A stretch of 57,672 bases of DNA from Deinococcus indicus (GCF_002198095.1 NZ_NHMK01000037.1:1-57672), one strand, 5' to 3'; counted from the first letter of the stretch, positions 7,241-17,047 are shown. Notes: generated by a model from the letters alone, not told the origin. Numbers and translations are program-made.

Positions 7241-10200
7241 TCAGCTGCCGCGTTTTTCGTGGTACATGGCGGCGTCCGCTTCGCGCAGCAGCTGCTCGCC
7301 GTCACCGCCTTCGGCAGCGAGTGTCGCGATGCCCATGTTCAACTCGAGTGGTCCGAGCGAGAAGGGCGACGCCCGCAACGCGCTGCGCAGCCGTTCCCTG
7401 ACCAGTCCCGCCGCTCGGGCGTTCGTGCGGGGAAGCAGCACGGCGAACTCGTCCCCACCCCAGCGGAACACCGTGTCCTCCGCGCGGACGGTGCCCTGAA
7501 GGGTGCGGGCGACCAGGACCAGGGCTTCGTCGCCCGCCTGATGCCCGAGCCTGTCGTTCACGCTCTTGAATTTCCGGATGTCCGCCACGATCAACGACAG
7601 AGGTTCCGAGTGACGGCGTGCGCGGGAGACTTCCCGTTCCAGTGTCTCCGTGAACGCCCTCCGGTTGGGAAGGCCCGTCAGCAGGTCTGTCCGGGCGGCG
7701 AGGTGAATCTGCTCCCGGAGGTTCGCTTCGTGCAGCAGCAGCGCGGCCTGCGCAACGAAAGCCTGCACGACCTGCACCGAATCCTCGCCGAACGCTTCCG
7801 CGTCGGCACTGCTGTCGATGTTCAGGAAACCGTACACTTCGCCGGCGTACACGACAGGAACGCCGATGCTCGCCGTGAGTCGCTCGAGGCTTGGCAACGG
7901 CTCCGGCTCCCATTCCTCTCCACGGAAGAAACCGCTCCCCTGTGCGGCGATCATGCCCTCCCGCACCACGCGCGGCCGGCCGGCCTGCCAGTCCGGTGCA
8001 CTCAGGCCGTACCATTCGTCCCGCACGGTCGCCAGGTCGAACCGCACATCGCTCAACTCCGCTTCCGGATAGCCTACGGAAGCGGCAAACCGGAAGTGCC
8101 CGTCGTCCCGAATCAGGAAAGAACCGCTCTCCGCGCCCGGCGTCAATTTGATCGCCTGGCTCAGCAGCAACCGGTAGGCTTCCTCCACCGGGCAACTCAG
8201 CAGATGACGGTGAAGCTTCAGAACTGCGTGCCGGTACCGTTCAGTTTGCACCCTCTCGTACTCGGCTCCAAGCAGGAAGGAAGCCTGCTTCAGTAACGCC
8301 AGTTCCGCCGCGTCCCAGCCGGCGCCCGGCGCCGATAACCAGAACGCGACGCGCGCCGCGTACTTCCCGGTGACCGGCACCAACGCCCCGTCCTCCTCAA
8401 TCACGAGTTCACCGGTCCTGACGCGGTGCAGGTCCTGCGTCGAGAAGGATCGCTCCATGGGATCCCCGGCGTCCCACGCGTACTCTCTTCGCAGCTGTCC
8501 GCTGCGGATCTGGAGGCCCATCAGGCCCCGCGCGCGGAACATCCGGCAGAATTCCAGTCCTGCTTTCCGGAGCGTTTCCCCCTCACCACCCGACCCGGTC
8601 AACTGACGCGCCAGGCCGTACAGTTGCCGGTGCCGTTCGAGGTTACCGACGGTACTGGCAATGTGCGCCACGTTCACCCGGAAGGCCTGAAACGCCGCGA
8701 ATCCTGGGTGGTCGGGTCCGCCCAGCCATGAAACGGCAAGTGAATCACGGGAATCCACCTGAATCAGGTCGCTGCGCAGTCCCCTGACAGCCTCGGCAAG
8801 CCGCTCCCGCAGTCCATCGGCGCTCTGGCAGGGTAACAGGTGCTCGATCGCCCGCTGGTACGCCGCGCTCGGCACGGCCCGCGCCGCTCCCAGTTCCTGG
8901 TGCGGCGGCGCGAAACTCAATGCCAGACCCTCACCCGCCGGGCGGGGACGCCCGAACAGGTACCCCTGCACGTACTGGCAGCCCAGGGACCGTACCAGCT
9001 GGTACTGCTCGACGGTTTCCACGCCCTCAGCGACGGTTTCCAGCCCCAGCTGCTGCGCAATGGTGGTGATCGCTTCCAGCACTGCCGCCGCCCCGCCGCC
9101 ATGAGGAGCGGCCGCCACGAACGACCGGTCGATTTTGAGGGCGCTCACCGGCAGGGAAGGCAGGTAACTCAGGCTGGAGTACCCGGTGCCGAAATCATCG
9201 ATGGAAACCTGAACTCCCAGCTCCCTCAGGGCCCGCAGGCGCCCCAGAACCCTGTCGGTTCCCTGCATGACCACACTTTCGGTCACTTCCAGTTCCAGCG
9301 CTTCCCCCGGTAATCCCGAATCGCGCAGCGCGTCACTCACCATCTCCACGAACCCTTCGTGCCCGAACTGCAGCGCCGAGACGTTCACGGCCACCTGAAG
9401 AGCAGGGTGCGGACCGGCTCGCCACTCGGCCGTCTGCCGGCACGCTTCATGAAGCACCCACCTCCCGATCCGCGTGATCAGGCCTGTCTCCTCCGCCAAA
9501 GGAATGAACTCGTCGGGCCGCACGTTTCCGAGCCGTGGATGCCGCCACCGCAGCAACGCTTCCACTCCGGACAGCGTCCCGGAATCCAGACGGACTTTCG
9601 GCTGGTAATGCACCTGTAACTGCCCGTCCTCCAGCGCGGTCCACAGGGCCGTCACCACCTCGAAACGCTGACGGGACGTTTCGAGCATGCAGGGTTCGAA
9701 CAACGCCACGTCCGCCCCGCCCGTCTGCAGGGACCGCAACGCCAGGTCCGCGAACTGCACGCACGTCTCGGCATTGATCTCCTCGGACGCCTCCTGCACC
9801 ACGTAAAGGCCTACTTTCGGGCTGAGCGAGAACCTCCGTCCCTTCAGCTGCACAGGGTCGCGCATGACGTTCACGAATTCCTGACCACGCGCGCGCGCTC
9901 CGTCCCGGTCCACGCCCGGCAGGACCACGACGAACTGCCCCGCCGACAACTTCGCGAGCAGATCGTCCGGACCGCACCGCGCCGCCAGTCTCTGGGCCGT
10001 CTCCCGCAGCAGCAGGTCACCGGCGTCATGACCGAGTTGCTCGCTGATCACTTCGATGTTCCCGGTGTTCACTGCCAGAACGGCCAGTGGGAACGGACCC
10101 GAGTGGAGCCTGGCACGTAATTCATCTTCCAGGCGAACACGGTTCGCTGCGCCGGTCACGACATCCAGCGTGGCCTGCCGGTTCAGGATCGTCCGCGTCT

Positions 10201-11380
10201 GCGCGTAACTGACCACCATGGCCGCCGTGTGCCGCGTCTGCTCCAACACGTCCAGCACCGCCTCCGGGAAATCTCCCGGCTGCCTGGCGAACAGTGCCAC
10301 CGTTCCCGTCACCCGTCCCGACCCGTCATGCAGAGGTAACGAAACCACCGCCCGCAGATCCAGGTCCACCACGAGGTTCCGGTACACCGAGCAGGACGGA
10401 TCGTTGAACATGTCCGTCACCACGACCCGCCGGTCAAGTGCGGCGGCCGTGCCGCACGCTCCCGCTCCTGCCTCCACCGGGACGTCCAGCGAAGTCCACA
10501 ACGACTCGGGGAGACCGGGAGCGGCCGCGACCCGCAGACGCCTGTCCGCAGGGTCCACCAGCATCAGCAGGCTCAGGTACCCCGGGCAGCTGCTCTCGAG
10601 GTTGCAGGTCACGACGCGCAGCAACTCACTCAGCGGCGCGTCACGCAGGGCCAACTCCAGCACTTCCGTATGCGCCGCCCGTCCATGCTGGTCCTGATGG
10701 CGCGCCGTGACGTCCTTGAACGAGAGTTGCAGGCCACCGTCATACGGGCGCACCTGCATCTCGAACCACTGATTCACGGCTTCGATGTGAACGTCACGCT
10801 CGAATGGCAGGCGCTCCGTCATTGCCGCTCGTAATTCCCTGTCCACACCCGACGACAGAACCCGTGGAAACACTTCCCAGAGAGTCAACCCCAGCGGTTG
10901 CAGCGTCACCTCCGGTCTGACATACCGCTTCGCTGCGGCATTCAGGTACGTCAAACGCCAGTCACGATCCACCAGCAGCACCGCCTGCTCGAAATGATCA
11001 AGCAACGCCGCCTGCAGTGCCGGCGCCGCAGTGCCGGTAATGGCCCTGTCATCGTGCCAGGAGACCAGCGCGACCGGTGGCCCCGGCCGCTCACCGAGCC
11101 ACCGCTGCACTTCCACCACGCCCTGCCAGGCCTCCTCACGCCAGCCCTGCCGGTAAGCGTCGACACGTCCTGACAGCACGTCCCCCAGCCCGGCTCCCAG
11201 AGCGCGGTCCCGGCTGTCGCTGCTCTGCAGGCAACACTGCAGGTACGGTGCGCCGGGAAGAATGGGGGTCCCGCTGCCCGGTAAGCAGCTGATCAGGTCA
11301 CCGGTCCGGCCGACCACCCGGCCGGCGGCGTCCAGAAGCAGCGCGCCAGCGTTCACCGGCATGTCACGCGTCACAGTCAC
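7241..11380 (-). CDS. PAS-GAF-GGDEF-EAL-GAF-GGDEF multidomain c-di-GMP enzyme
   Basis: The 1379-residue cytoplasmic protein has an unusual order. PAS-like regions lie at about 1-115 and 125-230, GAF at about 245-395, a first GGDEF at about 400-570, EAL at about 580-830, an unassigned linker to about 1010, a GAF at about 1050-1200 and a second GGDEF at about 1215-1379. The first GGDEF is degenerate (LSAGQF in place of GGDEF) and probably regulatory. The EAL domain looks active (VEALLRWRHP, LEVTESVVMQ, DDFGTGYSSLSYL, LKIDRSF, VAEGVETVEQ). The last GGDEF is intact (FRWGGDEF) with an RAED I-site. One chain should therefore both make and degrade c-di-GMP under separate GAF control. The C-terminal GAF resembles the one in the protein ending at 26310. 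It may be a fusion of two ancestral genes. Confidence 0.9.
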   Translation of the reverse strand: MTVTRDMPVNAGALLLDAAGRVVGRTGDLISCLPGSGTPILPGAPYLQCCLQSSDSRDRALGAGLGDVLSGRVDAYRQGWREEAWQGVVEVQRWLGERPGPPVALVSWHDDRAITGTAAPALQAALLDHFEQAVLLVDRDWRLTYLNAAAKRYVRPEVTLQPLGLTLWEVFPRVLSSGVDRELRAAMTERLPFERDVHIEAVNQWFEMQVRPYDGGLQLSFKDVTARHQDQHGRAAHTEVLELALRDAPLSELLRVVTCNLESSCPGYLSLLMLVDPADRRLRVAAAPGLPESLWTSLDVPVEAGAGACGTAAALDRRVVVTDMFNDPSCSVYRNLVVDLDLRAVVSLPLHDGSGRVTGTVALFARQPGDFPEAVLDVLEQTRHTAAMVVSYAQTRTILNRQATLDVVTGAANRVRLEDELRARLHSGPFPLAVLAVNTGNIEVISEQLGHDAGDLLLRETAQRLAARCGPDDLLAKLSAGQFVVVLPGVDRDGARARGQEFVNVMRDPVQLKGRRFSLSPKVGLYVVQEASEEINAETCVQFADLALRSLQTGGADVALFEPCMLETSRQRFEVVTALWTALEDGQLQVHYQPKVRLDSGTLSGVEALLRWRHPRLGNVRPDEFIPLAEETGLITRIGRWVLHEACRQTAEWRAGPHPALQVAVNVSALQFGHEGFVEMVSDALRDSGLPGEALELEVTESVVMQGTDRVLGRLRALRELGVQVSIDDFGTGYSSLSYLPSLPVSALKIDRSFVAAAPHGGGAAAVLEAITTIAQQLGLETVAEGVETVEQYQLVRSLGCQYVQGYLFGRPRPAGEGLALSFAPPHQELGAARAVPSAAYQRAIEHLLPCQSADGLRERLAEAVRGLRSDLIQVDSRDSLAVSWLGGPDHPGFAAFQAFRVNVAHIASTVGNLERHRQLYGLARQLTGSGGEGETLRKAGLEFCRMFRARGLMGLQIRSGQLRREYAWDAGDPMERSFSTQDLHRVRTGELVIEEDGALVPVTGKYAARVAFWLSAPGAGWDAAELALLKQASFLLGAEYERVQTERYRHAVLKLHRHLLSCPVEEAYRLLLSQAIKLTPGAESGSFLIRDDGHFRFAASVGYPEAELSDVRFDLATVRDEWYGLSAPDWQAGRPRVVREGMIAAQGSGFFRGEEWEPEPLPSLERLTASIGVPVVYAGEVYGFLNIDSSADAEAFGEDSVQVVQAFVAQAALLLHEANLREQIHLAARTDLLTGLPNRRAFTETLEREVSRARRHSEPLSLIVADIRKFKSVNDRLGHQAGDEALVLVARTLQGTVRAEDTVFRWGGDEFAVLLPRTNARAAGLVRERLRSALRASPFSLGPLELNMGIATLAAEGGDGEQLLREADAAMYHEKRGS

Positions 11381-11850
11381 CGACCATCACTGGATGTGGC
11401 GGGCCACACCGGTGACTTGCGGACCGGCGCGGCCACCGGAACAGGGGAGACGGCATGCGCCCATCGTGACACGAAGCGGCGCGAATGTCCCGTCGTTTCA
11501 ACCACGCGGGCCCGCAGATTGCATGAACCTGGCAGCTCAGGACAGCGGGCGGTCCTCCCCCAATTGGGGGATGTGCCCAGATGATGACCAGATCAGCAGG
11601 GAGTCAGCCGTTCTGCCTTGTGACCTACCTGAAATACTCCCGTTTGAGAATAGTGATGACAGCGAAGGATTCTGTCTCTCGAACCTGAACGTACGGGAAA
11701 TCATCGTTCTGCTGTGCAAAATCTAACACGCAGCATCTGGGACCCTTCATGCATAGAGGGTTGAACTGATCTTCATTTTATGAGATCACTGAGGGGATCG
11801 TAGGCGTCATTTCCCCACTCCCCTCACGCACTACTCAAAGGAACAGCCTC
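11381..11850. other. Divergent upstream region of the subtilase gene, no gene seen
   Basis: This 470-bp region separates two divergently transcribed genes. From about 11590 to 11830 it is clearly richer in A and T than its surroundings, which fits promoter DNA. No ORF with a recognisable product or a convincing ribosome-binding site was found. An AAAGGA ribosome-binding site lies just before the GTG start at 11851. Confidence 0.5.
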
Positions 11851-13146
11851 GTGAAACCACTCATCCCCACTGCACTCCTGACCGCGTCCCTCCTCGCCGC
11901 CTGCTCCAGCAACCCCACCACGCCCGCCACGCAGGCCACGCGACCCGCCTTCGTCAGCGCCGTCCAGGTCACGGCCACCGACACCCCCGCCGGTGTGGCG
12001 CAGCGCCTGGGCGGGACCATCATCTCCTGGCCCACCGACTGCGCCGGCAGCTGCACCGCCCTGGTCGGACTGGCCGAACGTCCCGCCGCGACCCTGGGCG
12101 CCCAGAGCACTGGCACCGTCGAGGCCAACCGTGACGTGTTCAGCGCTGGCGGTGCGATCACAGCCGTGATGGGCGGTTCACGGCACTATATGACCGGATC
12201 TCGGCACTATATGACCGGCGATTTCACGGCGCCGTGGAGTTCGGGCACTTATAGCCCTATTCCTGAAAACGCACCGCTGTGGCAGAAGATCGGTCTGGAG
12301 CAGGCCCACAGCCTGGCTCCTGAACTGGGCGCTGGCATCACCGTGGCCGTCATCGATTCGGGGATCGACCTGACCCACCCAGCCTTCCAGAGTTCCCTGA
12401 CGGCTTCGGGAACCTGGAAAGACTTCTATGGCTTAGATAACCTGCCGCAGGAGGAAGGCGAGATCGGTGTCGGTGCCTACGGGCACGGCACGAACGTGGC
12501 GGGCATCGTCCTGCAAGTTGCGCCGGCCGCGAAGATCCTGCCCATACGGGTTCTCGGGCCGGACGGTTCCGGTGATGTGGCCGGCGTGGCGCAGGCGATC
12601 CTGTACGCCGCCGATCAGGGCGCCAAGGTTATCAACCTCAGCCTGGGCAGCCTGGAAAACTCCAGCATCGTGGAAGACGTCATCCGTCAGGTCACGGCGC
12701 GCGGCGTGTACGTCGTGGCGGCCGCTGGTAATGACAACCAGGAGCGCATTGTGTATCCGGCGGCGCTCGCCACGAAAAAAGGCTCATTCGGCGAGTACCT
12801 GCTGAGCGTGGGAAGCAGCGACCTGAACGACCTGAAATCCAGCTTCTCGAACTATGCCAGGACCCTGGAGATCGTCGGGCCCGGCGAGAACGTGTACGCC
12901 CCCTACCCCGACAACATGGTGGCCGCCTGGAGCGGCACCTCCATGGCCGCGCCCATGATGGCCGGCGGACTGGCGTTGGCGCTCGGACAGGAACTGCGCG
13001 TGGCGGGCAAGGACCTGACCAAGAAGATGGCCGAAAGTGCCTTCGACGTGTACAACAACGGCGCCAACGAGGCCTACAAGGACATGCTGGGCGTCAAGGG
13101 TCGCGTGGATCTGGTGAAATTCCTGAAGGACACCACCCGGCAATGA
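11851..13146 (+). CDS. Subtilisin-like (S8) serine protease, lipoprotein
   Basis: The 431-residue product starts at GTG with AAAGGA 9 nt upstream. A signal peptide ends in the lipobox LLAAC (Cys near residue 18), so the protein should be lipid-anchored outside the cytoplasmic membrane. Residues about 35-110 look like an inhibitor-type prodomain. The catalytic domain holds the full S8 triad: Asp in VAVIDSGIDLTHP, His in YGHGTNVAGI and Ser in SGTSMAAPMMAGG, with the oxyanion Asn in AAAGNDNQE. A duplicated heptapeptide SRHYMTG lies at the prodomain/catalytic junction. The stop is one base from the ATG of the TPR-HD-GYP-GGDEF gene, so the two are translationally coupled. The pairing suggests that processing of an envelope signal is linked to c-di-GMP turnover; this is inference. 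Confidence 0.9.
   Translation: MKPLIPTALLTASLLAACSSNPTTPATQATRPAFVSAVQVTATDTPAGVAQRLGGTIISWPTDCAGSCTALVGLAERPAATLGAQSTGTVEANRDVFSAGGAITAVMGGSRHYMTGSRHYMTGDFTAPWSSGTYSPIPENAPLWQKIGLEQAHSLAPELGAGITVAVIDSGIDLTHPAFQSSLTASGTWKDFYGLDNLPQEEGEIGVGAYGHGTNVAGIVLQVAPAAKILPIRVLGPDGSGDVAGVAQAILYAADQGAKVINLSLGSLENSSIVEDVIRQVTARGVYVVAAAGNDNQERIVYPAALATKKGSFGEYLLSVGSSDLNDLKSSFSNYARTLEIVGPGENVYAPYPDNMVAAWSGTSMAAPMMAGGLALALGQELRVAGKDLTKKMAESAFDVYNNGANEAYKDMLGVKGRVDLVKFLKDTTRQ
12178..12219 (+). repeat. In-frame 21-bp tandem duplication
   Basis: Two adjacent 21-bp units encode SRHYMTG twice. The inner 17 bases (CGGCACTATATGACCGG) are identical at 12181-12197 and 12202-12218. The duplication lies between the prodomain and catalytic domain of the subtilase, where maturation cleavage would be expected. 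Confidence 0.85.
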
Positions 13147-13147
13147 C

Positions 13148-15736
13148 ATGTCGCTGGTAGACCACCTGCCACCCCACCTGACGGTGAACCCGCTGCTCCG
13201 GGATCTGGACAGCCGGTTCACCCTCGAAGACGACAGTCTGCTGGCCCAGGTGGCAGACGCCCCGGCCCTGACACCCCAGGACTGGGGCGTCAAACTGTAC
13301 CTGTTGGGACAACTTCAATTGGCTGCCGGCGATTCTGAGGCTGGTATTGGAAGCCTGGGGGAAGCGATTGAGTGTTTGACGGCGTGTCAGGCAATGGATT
13401 GTGTCGCGCGGGTCGGGCTACTTATGGGGCAGACATTCCTCGAAGCAGGTAGAATCGATGATGCCGAACAACTCTTGACCCAGATGAGTCATTTGAAGGG
13501 AAGATCTACTGAGCAGGTAGCCATCCAGATCGAATTCATTTTAGCCCGTTCAAAATATGAACGCGGCGAAATCGCTGAATCTCTCAAGCTTTATCATGAT
13601 CTCCTCTCTGATCTTGAGGGGTCCTCGTTTCAGATGGATCTGGTGAGATGTCTCATTAATATGAGCGGACCATATGCAGACCTTGGAAAATATGAGGTTT
13701 CCGTTGGATATCTGTTTGAAGCATACAAAAAGATTCAAGATTTGCCTGAAAGATCGAGTTTGGAGTTTGCAGTTCTTGTAAATTTAGCTCGTGTGAAGTC
13801 ATTGTCTGGTGAGCACGACGGTGCCATTGACGTCGCGCACCAAGCCCGTGAGAGTGCTGAGCACCTGGGTGACCCGCACAGACTCGCCTTCGCCAACATG
13901 AACCTGGGCGAATTCCTGCTTTCTGCCGGACAGCAGGAAGAAGCCGTCACTCACCTCACCCGTGCATTCACGCTCAGTGACGAGCATGACTTCCGGACCA
14001 TCAAGATCAGTGTCCTGGGTTCACTGTCCGCGCTGCACGAGGGCCTTGGGCAGTACGAACGCGCTGCCGCTGAGGCGCAGCAGGCCCTGACCCTCGCCCT
14101 GGAGGTCGGTTCCGCCGAGGGTGAGATCGAGGCCCGCATCGCGCTGGGGCGTCTGGCCATGCAGGGCAGGGATCTGGCGCAGGCCGAGCAGCAACTCCTG
14201 CAGGCGCTGGAACTGGCCCGCGCCCGCGAGACGCCCAAGGAGCAGGTATTGGCGCATGAGCAGCTGGCGCAGGTGTACCGCCGCTCCGGCCAGCTGGAGC
14301 TGGCGCTGGAGCACGCGGAGCTGCTGCGGACCATCGAGCGGAGCATCTTCGACACGGACCGCGACCGGCAGATCCGGAACCTGACCGTGCTGTTCGAGGT
14401 GGAACGCGCGCAGCAGGACGCGCAACTGTACCGGCTGCGATCGGAGGTCGAGCAGGAAGCGCGGGAGGCGGCCGAGCAGCAGGTGCTGGAACGCACGGCG
14501 GAACTGGCGCGCGCGCAGCATGAGGTCGTGGCGCGGCTGGCCATCGCGGCCGAGTACCGGGACGACACCACGGGCGAGCACACCCGCCGGGTCGGGCAGG
14601 CGGCCGCCCGGATCGCCCGCGCGCTCGGGTGGTCCGAGACGCAGGCCAGCGTGCTAGGAGTCGCGGCGCGGCTGCATGACGTGGGTAAGATCGCCATTCC
14701 CGACGCGATCCTGCTGAAACGCGGTCGCCTGACACCGGACGAGTTCCAGCAGATGCAGTTGCATACGGTGATCGGGAGCCGCATCCTGTCCGGCAGCCGG
14801 TCGGCGCTGCTGACCATGGCCGAGGAGATCGCGCGTTCCCACCATGAACGCTGGGACGGTAGCGGGTACCCGTACGGTCTGGCGGGGGACGCCATTCCCC
14901 TGACGGGCCGGATCGTGGCGATCGCGGACGTGTTCGACGCCCTGATTCAGGCGCGGCCATACAAGGTGGCCTGGACGATCAGTGAGGCCCTCCTTGAGAT
15001 TCAGGAACAGGCGGGCCGTCACTTTGATCCGGAACTGGTGGCGGTGGCGGCGGACGTGCTGGCGAACCTGCACCGCGAGGACAGTCTGTTTCTCAACCTG
15101 TACGACGAGCAGCAGAGCGAACCGCTGGCGGAGGGACAGGCGTCGCACGTGCTGGCAGTGTTCGAGCAACTGCTCATGGAACGCACCCGTGAACTCGAAC
15201 TGGCGCGGCGGGAGGCGGAACGCAGCGCGAAGCGCATGGAACGCATGGCGCTGACCGACAGCCTCACGGACCTGAGGAACCGCCGGGCGTTCGAGCAGGA
15301 CCTGGAGAGCCGCGCCGCGCCGCTGGGCAACGCGCCGTTCACGGTGCTGTCGCTGGACGTGGACGGGCTCAAGCGGATCAACGACACCCTCGGGCACAGT
15401 GCCGGGGATGACCTGCTGGGCGCGGTCGCGGCGGCCCTGACGGCGGCGTTCGACGGGCGCGGTCAGGCATACCGGATCGGTGGTGACGAATTCGCCGTGA
15501 TCTGCGACGACGTCATGACAGCCGCCGACCGGATCCGCTGCCTGGAGGTCATGGCGCATCACCTGCAGCAGTCCGGATATCCGGACCGGCCGTTCAGTAC
15601 GGGCGCGGCGGATTACCCGGCGGATTCCGGCAGTGCCGGGGACCTGCTGCGCATCAGTGACCAGCGCATGTACCGCGACAAGGTCCTGCGGCGGCAGCAG
15701 CGGTCCGGGGAGCCACTGGAATCCGGGCAGGCCTGA
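13148..15736 (+). CDS. TPR-HD-GYP-GGDEF c-di-GMP signalling protein
   Basis: The 862-residue cytoplasmic protein has about ten tetratricopeptide-like repeats (residues about 30-410), a coiled coil, an HD-GYP phosphodiesterase domain (about 460-640) and a C-terminal GGDEF domain (about 690-850). HD-GYP motifs are intact: YRDDTTGEHTRRV, ARLHDVGKIAIPD and HHERWDGSGYPYGL. GGDEF motifs are intact (LDVDGLKRINDTLGHSAGDD, YRIGGDEF) but no RxxD I-site precedes GGDEF. The TPR array probably senses a partner or peptide. The gene is directly coupled to the upstream protease. Codons for residues about 115-220 (13490-13810) are strikingly A+T-rich (for example 21 G/C of 60 at 13681-13740), unlike the rest of the gene, indicating a mosaic or recombined segment. 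Confidence 0.92.
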   Translation: MSLVDHLPPHLTVNPLLRDLDSRFTLEDDSLLAQVADAPALTPQDWGVKLYLLGQLQLAAGDSEAGIGSLGEAIECLTACQAMDCVARVGLLMGQTFLEAGRIDDAEQLLTQMSHLKGRSTEQVAIQIEFILARSKYERGEIAESLKLYHDLLSDLEGSSFQMDLVRCLINMSGPYADLGKYEVSVGYLFEAYKKIQDLPERSSLEFAVLVNLARVKSLSGEHDGAIDVAHQARESAEHLGDPHRLAFANMNLGEFLLSAGQQEEAVTHLTRAFTLSDEHDFRTIKISVLGSLSALHEGLGQYERAAAEAQQALTLALEVGSAEGEIEARIALGRLAMQGRDLAQAEQQLLQALELARARETPKEQVLAHEQLAQVYRRSGQLELALEHAELLRTIERSIFDTDRDRQIRNLTVLFEVERAQQDAQLYRLRSEVEQEAREAAEQQVLERTAELARAQHEVVARLAIAAEYRDDTTGEHTRRVGQAAARIARALGWSETQASVLGVAARLHDVGKIAIPDAILLKRGRLTPDEFQQMQLHTVIGSRILSGSRSALLTMAEEIARSHHERWDGSGYPYGLAGDAIPLTGRIVAIADVFDALIQARPYKVAWTISEALLEIQEQAGRHFDPELVAVAADVLANLHREDSLFLNLYDEQQSEPLAEGQASHVLAVFEQLLMERTRELELARREAERSAKRMERMALTDSLTDLRNRRAFEQDLESRAAPLGNAPFTVLSLDVDGLKRINDTLGHSAGDDLLGAVAAALTAAFDGRGQAYRIGGDEFAVICDDVMTAADRIRCLEVMAHHLQQSGYPDRPFSTGAADYPADSGSAGDLLRISDQRMYRDKVLRRQQRSGEPLESGQA

Positions 15737-15886
15737 GCTTCCCTGGCGGGGGCAGGGCCGTCCGGGTGTGTGGCGTCTGGGCGCGCATCTTCTGGGGGCG
15801 GCCCGTCGTAGACTGGGGGCCTCAACTTCTGCTGGTGAAACGGGCGGCGCGGAGCAGGCTGGCGCGGCGTTGCGTGTGAGGTGCGT

Positions 15887-17047
15887 ATGTTCGATGAATT
15901 CGCTGTGCATGAGCTGCTGTCCCCTGAAGAACGCCTGATCCGCGAGAGTGTGCGCGGCTTCTGCGACGCGGAACTGCTGCCGGAAGTGGCCGCCTGGTGG
16001 GACGAGGGTTCCCTGCCGGTGCGTCCAGTCATGCGGCGTTTCGGGGAGATGGGTCTGCTCGGGCCGACCGTGCCGGAGGAATTCGGCGGTGCCGGCGCGT
16101 CTTACAGTGCGTACGGCGCGATGATGTACGAACTGGAGCGGGTGGACAGCGGTCTGCGCAGCGCCGCGAGCGTGCAGGGCAGCCTCGTCATGTTTCCCAT
16201 TCATGCGTTCGGCAGTGACGAGCAGCGCCGCCGCTGGCTGCCGGGCCTCGCGTCCGGTGAACTGATCGGCTGTTTCGGCCTGACCGAACCGGACGGAGGC
16301 AGCGATCCCGGCGCCATGCGCACCCGCGCCCGACGGGACGGCGACCATTACGTCCTGAACGGGAACAAGATGTGGATCACGAACAGCCCCGAGGCGGACG
16401 TGGCGGTCGTGTGGGCCAAGGACGACGGGGACGTGGTGCGCGGCTTCATCGTGCCGACCGACACGCCGGGGTTCAGCGCGCCGCCCATTCACCGCAAGAT
16501 GAGCCTGCGGGCCAGCGTGACCGGCGAGATCGTGCTTCAGGACTGCCGCGTGCCGGCCGCCAACCTGCTGCCGGGCAGCGCCGGCCTGAAAAGCCCGCTG
16601 TCGTGCCTGACGTCCGCCCGTTTCGGGATCGCGTGGGGCGCGATGGGCGCGCTGGAGGCGGTGTTGCAGGCCACGCTGGACTACACCGGGAGCCGCACGA
16701 CGTTCGGTCGGCCCATCGCGGCGCGGCAGCTCGTGCAGGACAAACTGGTGCGGATGGCGACCGACCACAGCCTCGGCACGCTGCTCGCCTGGAGGCTCGG
16801 CACCCTGAAAGACGCGGGCCGCATGAACTTCGCGCAGGTCAGTTACGCCAAACGCAACAACGTGCGCGTGGCGTTACAGGGCGCCCGGCTGGCCCGAGAA
16901 CTGCACGGGGGGAACGGCATCACCACCGAGTACCCGGTCATCCGGCACATGCTGAACCTCGAAACGGTGGACACGTATGAAGGCACGCACGACATCCACA
17001 CCCTGATCGTGGGCCGTCACCTGACCGGTCAGGGCGCCCTGGACTGA
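15887..17047 (+). CDS. Acyl-CoA dehydrogenase, glutaryl-CoA dehydrogenase-like
   Basis: The 386-residue flavoenzyme is full length for the family. The ATG at 15887 is chosen because GAGGTG lies just upstream; an in-frame GTG two codons earlier is possible. The FAD/substrate motifs CFGLTEPDGGSDPGAM and KMWITNSP are present, and the catalytic glutamate lies in VDTYEGTHDIHTL, the arrangement typical of glutaryl-CoA dehydrogenase. HGGNGIT near the C terminus is also typical. It would convert glutaryl-CoA to crotonyl-CoA in lysine/tryptophan degradation or act on a related acyl-CoA. It stands alone among c-di-GMP genes with no pathway partner beside it. The stop codon overlaps the first base of repeat copy 5. 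Confidence 0.88.
   Translation: MFDEFAVHELLSPEERLIRESVRGFCDAELLPEVAAWWDEGSLPVRPVMRRFGEMGLLGPTVPEEFGGAGASYSAYGAMMYELERVDSGLRSAASVQGSLVMFPIHAFGSDEQRRRWLPGLASGELIGCFGLTEPDGGSDPGAMRTRARRDGDHYVLNGNKMWITNSPEADVAVVWAKDDGDVVRGFIVPTDTPGFSAPPIHRKMSLRASVTGEIVLQDCRVPAANLLPGSAGLKSPLSCLTSARFGIAWGAMGALEAVLQATLDYTGSRTTFGRPIAARQLVQDKLVRMATDHSLGTLLAWRLGTLKDAGRMNFAQVSYAKRNNVRVALQGARLARELHGGNGITTEYPVIRHMLNLETVDTYEGTHDIHTLIVGRHLTGQGALD

Noticed and set aside
14654..16768. 704-codon antisense ORF spanning the HD-GYP-GGDEF and acyl-CoA dehydrogenase genes
   Set aside because: It crosses two well-supported genes and has no recognisable domain.
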